The position numbers and the translations under genes are program-made. A stretch of 64,000 bases of DNA, taken from assembly GCA_905202125.1 (NCBI GenBank), contig CAJKQX010000002.1, forward strand, positions 1 to 64,000. The letters run 5' to 3'. Positions 8,170 to 15,113 of the stretch are shown piece after piece. The first letter of the stretch is position 1. Each line of letters begins with the position of its first letter. Source of the stretch: an uncultured Prevotella sp. (GTDB taxonomy: Bacteria > Bacteroidota > Bacteroidia > Bacteroidales > Bacteroidaceae). A model generated the notes under the pieces. That model did no database searches. It saw only the letters and a program-made list of their open reading frames with translations, and was not told the origin of the DNA.

Positions 8170-9072
8170 TTATTTGTCTTTTCTGCCGAAGAGTGAGAAA
8201 TGAACGTAACGTTTGGGGTGCTCGCGGAGGTCTTCCAGGAGTTTGTTGGTGCTTATCAACGTGTTGTTCACGTTGTAGTAGATGCTCGAGTCGTTCATGA
8301 GCAAGCCTAAAGTGCCCTCGTTGCTGTTGAGTTTGGCTGTGAGAGTTTGCACGTTTGCTATTGTCTGGTTTACTTCTTCCATTGTAGAGGCGATGTCGAG
8401 GCCTGCGAGATTTGACGTCAGTTGGTTGGTGTTGTCAAGTATATTATTGGTTTTTACCAGCATTTGCGGCATATTTTTATTAATATTCCGCATGAGAATA
8501 TTCAGTTCTTTGGTTGATGTGGTGAGGTCGGCTGTTATCGTATTGACGTTGTGCAGTGACTGAGCAATTGCCGGATCGGCCATCAGTGTGTTCAGATTGG
8601 CCATGATGCTGTCGAGTTTTGGGAGAATCTTTTCTACCGTAGGAATCATTTCCGACAGTTGTCCTATTGCTCCGCCATCGACAAATCCCTTTATCGTACC
8701 TCCCGGCTGGATGGCCGATGAGACGTTTTTGGCAAGTATGAGATTTACTTTCACGTTGCCAAGCATGTCGCTTTCAATCTTTGCCGAACTGCCCTCCAGT
8801 ATGCGCATCTGCTTGTCGATGGCCATTATTACCTTGATAGGCGATGCGTTGTCGTAGTTGTACTCCACGCCTTTGACGGTTCCCACTTGGAATCCTCCGG
8901 CATATATCGGGCTTGATGATGACAGTCCGCTGATATCTTCAAACTCGATAATATAATCGTTGGTGGACGAAAAGAGATTGAGCCCTTTGAGAAAATTCAG
9001 TCCAAAGAACAATACTATGACACCTATGATTGCTACAAGTGCTATCTTGACTTCTTTTGTAAAAGCTTTCAT
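8170..9072 (-). CDS. MCE/MlaD family lipid-transport protein
   Basis: A 300-residue protein of the MlaD/MCE family, which forms periplasmic rings that carry phospholipids between membranes with an MlaE/MlaF transporter. The start at 9072 (MKAFTKEVKIALV) is preferred to an in-frame start 13 codons upstream because it places the membrane helix (residues 8-28) at the normal position and begins 13 bases after the amidase stop. The MCE domain follows (about 37-115, with the PIYAGGFQVGTVKGVEYNYD segment), then a long helical tail. The partner permease and ATPase are not in this window. Pairing with an upstream amidase is a familiar Bacteroidetes arrangement. Confidence 0.9.
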   Translation of the reverse strand: MKAFTKEVKIALVAIIGVIVLFFGLNFLKGLNLFSSTNDYIIEFEDISGLSSSSPIYAGGFQVGTVKGVEYNYDNASPIKVIMAIDKQMRILEGSSAKIESDMLGNVKVNLILAKNVSSAIQPGGTIKGFVDGGAIGQLSEMIPTVEKILPKLDSIMANLNTLMADPAIAQSLHNVNTITADLTTSTKELNILMRNINKNMPQMLVKTNNILDNTNQLTSNLAGLDIASTMEEVNQTIANVQTLTAKLNSNEGTLGLLMNDSSIYYNVNNTLISTNKLLEDLREHPKRYVHFSLFGRKDK

Positions 9073-9085
9073 ACACGTTGTTTTT

Positions 9086-10393
9086 TTATTTCTTGTTTTT
9101 CTTATATTCACGTATTGCCTGATTTACGTCCATCTTTTTTCCGTCTTTGAATGCAATGATAAACGCACCGGGAAATTTCTCATGGACTTTTTTGTACAGG
9201 CCGTATATTTCATTATAATTGTCGGATGCTCCGTATGTATATTTCATCATTCCATTTTCCTCGTAACATTCGCATCCTTCGAGACCTTTGAAAGAGCTGT
9301 CGTCATTTTTCAGTTTTTTGTTTCCCGCGATGATCTGAATCTTGAATATCGGTTTCGAGGCAGGTTCTTCTGCTTGTCTTACGGTCTTGTCTGGACTTGT
9401 CTTTTCCGTTGCCTTTGCGTCGGGAGGGGTCGTTCCGGTTGTTAGAAAGTCATTATCTGACATCACGAGTATCTCGGGTTCCCCACATACCGGTGCATCT
9501 TTCGAATCTGTCTTTGGCGTTGGCCGGGCCGATGTGGTGTCTGCCGTGGGAGTCGGAGCGTTGGTATTGTCGTTGTCTTCCAATAATTTGGTGTCTGTCT
9601 TGTAAGGCACCACGATGCCGTTGTAGTGTTTGTTTTTGTATTCGACGAAGGCGTTGTATAAGCCTTTTGCTATTTGTCGCGTCTTGTTTTTGTCGTTGAG
9701 CAATTGTTCCTCTTCCGGAGTGGTGATGAATCCCAATTCTATCAGACACGCCGGCATTGATGTCAGGCGCAGCACTGCCAGATTGCTTTGGTGCACACCT
9801 TTGTTGGGTCTGCCGGCCTGCCGGCACACATTCTGCTGCAACATTTTGGCAAAGTCGATGCTTTTGGACAGGTTCTTGTCTTGCACAAACTCGAACATGA
9901 TGTTGCTTTCGGGAGAGTTGGGGTCGTAGCCCACATAGTGCTGCTTGTAGTTATCCTCCAAAAGGATGACCGAGTTTTCACGTTTGGCCACCTCCAGATT
10001 TGTCTTTGTGGCTTGCGAACGACCGTCTCCAAGTGTATATGTTTCAAATCCTTTCACCGTGCGACCTCTCTCCAGAGCATTGGTATGAACCGAGACGAAG
10101 AGGTCGGCCTTGTTGCGGTTGGCTATTTCCGCACGTTCGTATAATGGGATAAAAACGTCAGTCTTGCGGGTGTAAACCACTTTCACATCGGGGCTGTTCT
10201 TTTCCACGAGCCGTCCGAAAGCCAGTGCGACCTCAAGATTTATATTTTTTTCTTTTGAGAATTTACCCAAAGCACCTGCATCGCGACCTCCATGTCCTGC
10301 ATCGATTACGAGTACGAATTTTTTGTCAATTGCGTAGATAATCTGTGAATAGGTACAGCAAAGTGCAATAATTAGAAGTACTTTTTTTATCAT
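9086..10393 (-). CDS. N-acetylmuramoyl-L-alanine amidase (Amidase_3)
   Basis: A 435-residue secreted zinc amidase that cuts the bond between muramic acid and the stem peptide of peptidoglycan, used in cell separation. A signal peptide (residues 1-21) precedes the catalytic domain. Zinc ligands are visible as H34 in DAGHGG, E54 in NLEVA and H103 in SVHTNA, and the catalytic Glu in CLIELGF. A low-complexity Thr/Asp/Pro linker (about 275-345) leads to a C-terminal region (about 350-430, KPIFKIQIIAG to REYKKN) that resembles a SPOR-type peptidoglycan-binding domain. It is the first gene of a unit with the MCE protein. Confidence 0.93.
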   Translation of the reverse strand: MIKKVLLIIALCCTYSQIIYAIDKKFVLVIDAGHGGRDAGALGKFSKEKNINLEVALAFGRLVEKNSPDVKVVYTRKTDVFIPLYERAEIANRNKADLFVSVHTNALERGRTVKGFETYTLGDGRSQATKTNLEVAKRENSVILLEDNYKQHYVGYDPNSPESNIMFEFVQDKNLSKSIDFAKMLQQNVCRQAGRPNKGVHQSNLAVLRLTSMPACLIELGFITTPEEEQLLNDKNKTRQIAKGLYNAFVEYKNKHYNGIVVPYKTDTKLLEDNDNTNAPTPTADTTSARPTPKTDSKDAPVCGEPEILVMSDNDFLTTGTTPPDAKATEKTSPDKTVRQAEEPASKPIFKIQIIAGNKKLKNDDSSFKGLEGCECYEENGMMKYTYGASDNYNEIYGLYKKVHEKFPGAFIIAFKDGKKMDVNQAIREYKKNKK

Positions 10394-10411
10394 ATATCAC
10401 CGAATGTACAG

Positions 10412-10443
10412 CAAAGGTAAAAAAATAATCATAAAAACTCAAA
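10412..10443 (-). promoter_or_regulatory. amidase promoter overlapping the folB 3' end
   Basis: On the minus strand TTTG (10440-10443) and TACCTTTG (10412-10419) lie 20 bases apart, a full match. The -33 box falls inside the last codons of folB (stop at 10439-10441). Confidence 0.8.
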
Positions 10444-10831
10444 ACTGTGCCTTAGTTTTATCATTTATTAAGTGTATTTCCACACCCGCTCCGTGGCATT
10501 GGGCGTTCATTGGCGGGTTGTGCTTTATTATTTTGATTTCGAGCGAGTTGATGTTGGGGTATGTATCTATCAGTTGTTTCCCGATTCTTCCGGCTACGTG
10601 TTCGATGAGTTTGGATGGTTTGTCCATCTCCCCGGCCACTATTTGGTAGATGTCGGCATAGTTGATGGTGTCGGTCAGATCGTCCGTTTCCACTGCCTGA
10701 CGCAAATCGTATTCGGCTCTCACGGATATCGTATAGTCGTTGCCGGTTTTCTGTTCCTGTGGCAACACACCGTGAAAGGCATGTAGCCGGATTTTCTCGA
10801 TGAAGATGTATCCCGTTATTATTTTATACAT
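10439..10831 (-). CDS. folB: dihydroneopterin aldolase
   Basis: A 130-residue enzyme of folate synthesis that converts 7,8-dihydroneopterin to 6-hydroxymethyl-dihydropterin and glycolaldehyde. Key segments are GYIFIEKIRLHAFHGVLPQEQ (start of the fold; positions 7-27), INYADIYQIV with the conserved Tyr, SKLIEHVAGRI with the pterin-binding Glu, and the late IKIIKHNPPM with the catalytic Lys. The start at 10831 (MYKIITGY) is chosen; an in-frame Met 12 codons upstream adds an unconserved stretch. No other folate gene is adjacent. Confidence 0.93.
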   Translation of the reverse strand: MYKIITGYIFIEKIRLHAFHGVLPQEQKTGNDYTISVRAEYDLRQAVETDDLTDTINYADIYQIVAGEMDKPSKLIEHVAGRIGKQLIDTYPNINSLEIKIIKHNPPMNAQCHGAGVEIHLINDKTKAQF

Positions 10832-10887
10832 TTTATATATGGTTGACGTTAAGGTGGGGTATGTCAAAAATCCACCGTAAAGAAATC

Positions 10888-10925
10888 AAGGTGCAGACGA
10901 TTACGCGCGTAAGCATCTGCACCTT
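10888..10925 (-). terminator. hairpin after nrdJ
   Basis: A 10-base-pair stem AAGGTGCAGA (10888-10897) with TCTGCACCTT (10916-10925) lies just after the nrdJ stop. On the minus strand it is followed by TGATTTCTTT, a weak T run, so termination strength is uncertain. Confidence 0.6.
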
Positions 10926-10947
10926 GAATTTCGTTGTTGATACAATT

Positions 10948-13497
10948 TTATCCGCAGCGTGATGCACCGCAGTTCTTGCAGATCAGACAACCCTCCTGAT
11001 ACACGAGAGTGCCGCCGCATACGGGACAGGTCTGTCCTTTGGCTTCGGTGCCGTCCACTATATATTTCTTCAGAGCGCGCTCCACGCCTATTTTCCATGT
11101 GTTGATGCTTTCGCTCTTGAGCTGGAGCGAGCCCACCAGTTTGATGACATTGCCTATCGGCATGCGGTAACGCAGCACACCGGATATGAGTTTGGCGTAG
11201 TTCCAGTATTCGGGATTGAATTTCTCGCTCAGTCCTTCGACGGTGGTTTTGTATCCGCGTTTGTTTTCAAACTGGAAATCGTAGCGGCTCTTGCCGTACT
11301 CGTTGGTCTGCTTTATAATCTTGCCTTTGGTCACGGTCTTGGGCAGTACGATGCCCTCCTCGTCGTCTTGCAGTCCGGTGAATATCTCGTATGGATATCC
11401 GTTGAGCAAGCCTACGAATGCCACCCATTTCTCTTTGTTGTTCTGGAAACGTACCACGTCACATTCCAACTCTTTGGGTCTGACCTCTATCACCTCCGGA
11501 TTGACACAGGCATTAGGCTCTTGTTTTTTGTTCTTCTTTTCTTTCTCTGATACCGATATCATCACGCCCGAACGGCTGCCGTCCCTGTATATGGTGCATC
11601 CTTTGCATCCGGAGCGCCATGCTTCGATGTAAAGTCGGTTGACGAGAGCCTCGTCCACATCGTTGGGCAGGTTCACGGTCACGCTGATGCTGTGGTCCAC
11701 CCATTTCTGTATGGCGCCTTGCATCTTGACCTTCATCAGCCAGTCCACATCGTTGGCTGTCGCCTTGTGGTAGGGCGATTTGGCCACGAGGGCGTCAATC
11801 TCTTCCTGTGAGTAGTTTTTGGTAGTGTCGTATCCGTTGACGTTCATCCATTCCATGAATTTCTTATGATATACGATGTACTCCTCGAAAGAATCTCCCA
11901 CTTCGTCGACAAAGTCCACATGCACTTCGGCATCGTTGGGGTTGACTTTACGTCGACGCTTGTACACGGGCATGAACACGGGTTCGATGCCGCTCGTAGT
12001 CTGAGTCATCAGACTGGTGGTGCCTGTCGGAGCAATCGTCAGACACGCTATGTTGCGTCGGCCGTAGGTCATTATGTCGTTGTAGAGGTCGGCGTCGGTT
12101 TCCTTGATGCGCAGGAGGAACGGGTTGTGCTCCTCGCGCCGGGCATCAAACACCTCGAATGCGCCGCGCTCCTTAGCCATCTCCACCGAACTGCGATAGG
12201 CGTTGAGGGCCAATGTCTTGTGCACTTCCACGCTGAAGTCGGTAGCCTCCTGAGTGCCGTATGTCAGTCCCATTGCCGCCAGCATGTCGCCTTCGGCCGT
12301 GATGCCCACACCTGTGCGTCGGCCTTTGCCGCTCTTGTCCTTTATCTTCTCCCACAGATGATATTCCGCACCCTTCACTTCTTTGCTTTGAGGGTCGATG
12401 TTGATCTTCTCCATGATCTGTTCGATCTTCTCCAGCTCGAGGTCTACGATGTCGTCCATGATACGTTGTGCCATGCGCACATGTTTCTTGAACGTGTCGA
12501 AATCGAAATATGCGTCTTTGGTGAACGGGTTCACAACGTACGAGTAGAGATTGATTGACAGCAGACGGCATGAGTCGTACGGGCAGAGCGGTATTTCTCC
12601 GCAGGGATTGGTAGACACCGTGCGGAATCCCAAGTCGGCATAGCAGTCGGGTATGCTCTCGCGCAGGATGGTGTCCCAGAACAGTACGCCCGGCTCAGCG
12701 CTTTTCCATGCGTTGTGTACTATCTTGTTCCACAGTTTGCGGGCCTCGATATCTTTCTTCACCATCGGTTCGGCACTGTCGATGGGGAACTGCTGTGTAT
12801 ATGCAGAGTCGTTGACAACGGCATTCATGAACTCATCGTCTATCTTCACCGAGACGTTGGCTCCCGTCACCTTGCCCTCTTCCATCTTCGCATCGATGAA
12901 CGCTTCGCTGTCGGGATGCTTGATGCTCACCGACAGCATCAGTGCGCCACGTCGTCCGTCCTGCGCCACCTCACGTGTGGAGTTGCTGTAACGCTCCATG
13001 AAGGGTACCAGACCGGTGGAGGTTAGTGCAGAGTTGTTCACCGGCGACCCTTTGGGACGTATGTGTGAGAGGTCATGACCTACGCCGCCGCGACGTTTCA
13101 TCAGCTGCACCTGCTCCTCGTCCACGCGCATGATGGCTCCGTAGGAGTCGGCGTCGCCGTCGAGACCTATCACGAAACAGTTGCTCAGCGAGGCCACCTG
13201 ATGATTGTTGCCGATGCCGGTCATAGGACTTCCGGCCGGAATGACGTATCTGAAATGATCCAACAGCTTGAATATCTCTTCTGCCGAAAGAGGATTTGCG
13301 TATTTGTTTTCTATTCTCGCTATCTCGTTGGCTATGCGGTGATGCATGTCTGAGGGCGATTTCTCGTATATGAGTCCCATGCTGTCTTTCATCGCATATT
13401 TGTTGACCCAGACACGTGCGGCAAGCTCATCGCCTTTGAAATATTCGAGCGCAGTCTCGAATGCTTCATCATAAGAGTATGTTTTCAAATTTTCCAT
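10948..13497 (-). CDS. nrdJ: adenosylcobalamin-dependent ribonucleotide reductase (class II)
   Basis: An 849-residue B12-dependent reductase that makes deoxyribonucleotides without oxygen-sensitive subunits. The barrel carries the substrate-site segment TNPCGEIPLCPYDSC near residue 300, the ITAEGDMLAAMGLTYGTQEA region, and SGIEPVFMPVYKRRRKV. The C-terminus ends in two CxxC pairs (CPVCGG and CKNCG, about residues 820-845), typical of the longer NrdJ group and thought to bind zinc or re-reduce the active site. No cobalamin riboswitch is seen upstream. The leader of about 115 bases has a possible -7 box (TAGTTTTG, 13613-13620) and an 8-base-pair hairpin at 13569-13598. Confidence 0.95.
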   Translation of the reverse strand: MENLKTYSYDEAFETALEYFKGDELAARVWVNKYAMKDSMGLIYEKSPSDMHHRIANEIARIENKYANPLSAEEIFKLLDHFRYVIPAGSPMTGIGNNHQVASLSNCFVIGLDGDADSYGAIMRVDEEQVQLMKRRGGVGHDLSHIRPKGSPVNNSALTSTGLVPFMERYSNSTREVAQDGRRGALMLSVSIKHPDSEAFIDAKMEEGKVTGANVSVKIDDEFMNAVVNDSAYTQQFPIDSAEPMVKKDIEARKLWNKIVHNAWKSAEPGVLFWDTILRESIPDCYADLGFRTVSTNPCGEIPLCPYDSCRLLSINLYSYVVNPFTKDAYFDFDTFKKHVRMAQRIMDDIVDLELEKIEQIMEKINIDPQSKEVKGAEYHLWEKIKDKSGKGRRTGVGITAEGDMLAAMGLTYGTQEATDFSVEVHKTLALNAYRSSVEMAKERGAFEVFDARREEHNPFLLRIKETDADLYNDIMTYGRRNIACLTIAPTGTTSLMTQTTSGIEPVFMPVYKRRRKVNPNDAEVHVDFVDEVGDSFEEYIVYHKKFMEWMNVNGYDTTKNYSQEEIDALVAKSPYHKATANDVDWLMKVKMQGAIQKWVDHSISVTVNLPNDVDEALVNRLYIEAWRSGCKGCTIYRDGSRSGVMISVSEKEKKNKKQEPNACVNPEVIEVRPKELECDVVRFQNNKEKWVAFVGLLNGYPYEIFTGLQDDEEGIVLPKTVTKGKIIKQTNEYGKSRYDFQFENKRGYKTTVEGLSEKFNPEYWNYAKLISGVLRYRMPIGNVIKLVGSLQLKSESINTWKIGVERALKKYIVDGTEAKGQTCPVCGGTLVYQEGCLICKNCGASRCG

Positions 13498-13704
13498 CAG
13501 TTGGTTTGTAGGTTTATTTTGTTGTATGTTGCTGATTGATAAAGACTTGGTTCTGTTACCTTCAATGCCTTGCAGCGAAAAACATGAAATGCTGCGAGAC
13601 GTAAAAGTGGTGCAAAACTACAATAATAATTCCACATATAAGAATTATTTCATCTATTTTTAGACATTTATTTTCGGATGGTTTTCACTCATGGAAAAAT
13701 TACT

Positions 13705-13712
13705 TAACTTTG
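13705..13712 (+). promoter_or_regulatory. -7 box before the nitroreductase gene
   Basis: TAACTTTG at 13705-13712 fits the -7 consensus, with a TTTT rather than TTTG near 13682 at the right distance. It lies 23 bases before the chosen start at 13736 and so argues against the longer reading frame from 13691. Confidence 0.55.
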
Positions 13713-13735
13713 TAATCCAATTAAAATCATTAACT

Positions 13736-14476
13736 ATGAAAGCATTAAACACAAGACGGAGTATCAGAAAATATTCGGGCAAAGAGGTTTCGCCTGAGTT
13801 GCTCGGTGATTTGCTCGCCCGGGCCGAACGCACACAGACGATGGGCAATCTTCAGTTGTATAGCGTGGTGGTCACCCGCAGCGAGGAGACGAAACGGCTG
13901 CTCGCTCCGGCTCATTTCAATCAGCCTATGGTCACCGAAGCACCAGTAGTGCTCACATTCTGTGCCGATTTCAGACGCACCACCGCGTGGGCCGAATGTC
14001 GGGATGCTCATCCGGGATACGACAATTTTCTCTCGTTTGTCAATGCCATGACCGATGCCTTGCTCTATTGTCAGACGTTCTGCAATCTCGCCGACGAACA
14101 GGGACTGGGCTATTGTTTCCTCGGCACCACCGTGTATCAGCCTCAGACCATCATTGATGTGCTCCATCTGCCCCGGCTGGTGGTGCCCGTTGCCACCATC
14201 ACTTTGGGTTGGCCGGACGAGATGCCCCCTCTTTCCGACCGTCTGCCCCTACGTGCCATCGTTCACGAAGAGACATTCCACGACTACACTCCCGCGACCA
14301 TCGACGATTTCTACAATGAAAAGGAGGCTCTGCCGGAGAACAGACATTTTGTAGAAATCAACGGGAAGAACACTCTGGCGCAGGTATTCACCGACTGCCG
14401 GTACACCAGGCAGGACAATGAGGCTATGTCCGAAGGCATGATCACCATGCTCCGTCGGCAGGGATTTCTGAAATGA
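13736..14476 (+). CDS. NfsA-like nitroreductase family flavoprotein
   Basis: A 246-residue FMN-dependent oxidoreductase of the nitroreductase superfamily, probably using NAD(P)H; the natural substrate is not predictable. It starts MKALNTRRSIRKYSGKEVSP, the classical RRSIRKY FMN-phosphate-binding motif. Further segments are TQTMGNLQLYSVVV, the helix FVNAMTDALLYCQTFCNLADEQGLGYCFLG (positions about 104-133) and ATITLGWPDE, the conserved GxP turn. The C-terminal tail (FTDCRYTRQDNEAMSEGM) resembles NfsA/FRP proteins. The start at 13736 is preferred to 13691 because the family begins at the RRS motif and a promoter box lies between the two. Confidence 0.88.
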   Translation: MKALNTRRSIRKYSGKEVSPELLGDLLARAERTQTMGNLQLYSVVVTRSEETKRLLAPAHFNQPMVTEAPVVLTFCADFRRTTAWAECRDAHPGYDNFLSFVNAMTDALLYCQTFCNLADEQGLGYCFLGTTVYQPQTIIDVLHLPRLVVPVATITLGWPDEMPPLSDRLPLRAIVHEETFHDYTPATIDDFYNEKEALPENRHFVEINGKNTLAQVFTDCRYTRQDNEAMSEGMITMLRRQGFLK

Positions 14477-14477
14477 C

Positions 14478-14509
14478 GGTTTTCTCAGGCGGGTGGTTTT
14501 CTCAGGCGG
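14478..14509 (+). repeat. 15-base tandem direct repeat
   Basis: GGTTTTCTCAGGCGG occurs at 14478-14492 and again at 14495-14509, directly after the nitroreductase stop. Confidence 0.8.
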
Positions 14510-14688
14510 CGCGATACAAGTGTCGCCTCGGCCGTTTCGCGTTGAAATGCATATTTATGCATTCGGGCTTTGACTAAATTTTGACAAAACGAAATGCTGT
14601 TTTAGAAATCGCGAAGACGGTTTTTCACCACTCGGGCGCGAAAAAATCGTTGCCGACATCCGGTTTTTTCACGTTTTTCTCTCAAAAA

Positions 14689-14798
14689 AGCCTCTTTCGG
14701 AGGCTAAAATACACTTTTTCGGTGTACAATACGAACCCTTCGGCAATGCGAAATGAACCCTTTCGCAATGCCGAAGGGCCTTTTTCGCATTGTGATTT
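14689..14798 (+). repeat. 22-base phased repeat array A (five units)
   Basis: Five consecutive units start at 14689, 14711, 14733, 14755 and 14777, exactly 22 bases apart. Four of them carry TTTCG at unit positions 7-11, and the central ones read GAACCCTT(T)CGGCA or GAACCCTTTCGCA. Outside the core the units differ. The first two are small hairpins by themselves (AGCCTC-TTTCG-GAGGCT and ACAC-TTTTTCG-GTGT). Related arrays occur at 25141 and 35777. Exact spacing with diverged sequence points to helical phasing (two turns) rather than fresh duplication. Confidence 0.8.
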
Positions 14799-15018
14799 TA
14801 TTCTCTTGAAACGTTAAAATGGCGTTTCTTGCTGTGTATCAGTGTGTTACGAGAATCGCGAAATACGGCCATTTTTGCGGACAAACAACTTTTATTTTGA
14901 AACGATGGCATTCTCGCCGATTTGCACAGTATATTTATGCATCGGACAATGTATGAATATTCAATTTGCCTTATGTTTTTTTCATAAAATCCGAATCAGT
15001 CATTAGATTTTGGATATA

Positions 15019-15068
15019 AAAAAAGGAATTTCACGAACCGATGTCGTTCATCGTTCCATGAAATTCCT
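15019..15068 (-). terminator. terminator after murF-alr
   Basis: AAGGAATTTCA (about 15023-15033) pairs with TGAAATTCCTT (about 15058-15068), with an inner CGATG/CATCG helix. Read on the minus strand it is followed by a run of eight T residues (15015-15023). Confidence 0.8.
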
Positions 15069-15113
15069 TATATCGTCACTCCGTGCCCCTTACGCGAGAG
15101 GGGGGTGGCGGTC

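Larger units (their letters stand above)
14477..15113. other. 637-base intergenic region with phased repeat array A
   Basis: No gene is supported. It holds a 15-base direct repeat (14478-14509), an ATGCATATTTATGCAT near-palindrome at 14547-14562, the 22-base phased array at 14689-14798, a second TATTTATGC at 14932-14940, and the minus-strand terminator of murF-alr at 15019-15068. Short open frames here are by-products of the array. Confidence 0.75.

Noticed and set aside
11866..12558. Plus-strand open frame opposite nrdJ, and other long shadows such as those at 30916-32112, 33396-34517 and 37126-38559
   Set aside because: All lie opposite well-supported genes and have no domain, start context or promoter of their own.
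14689..14798. CRISPR array
   Set aside because: The units are 22 bases with no separate spacers, the cores are short, and there are no cas genes in the window.
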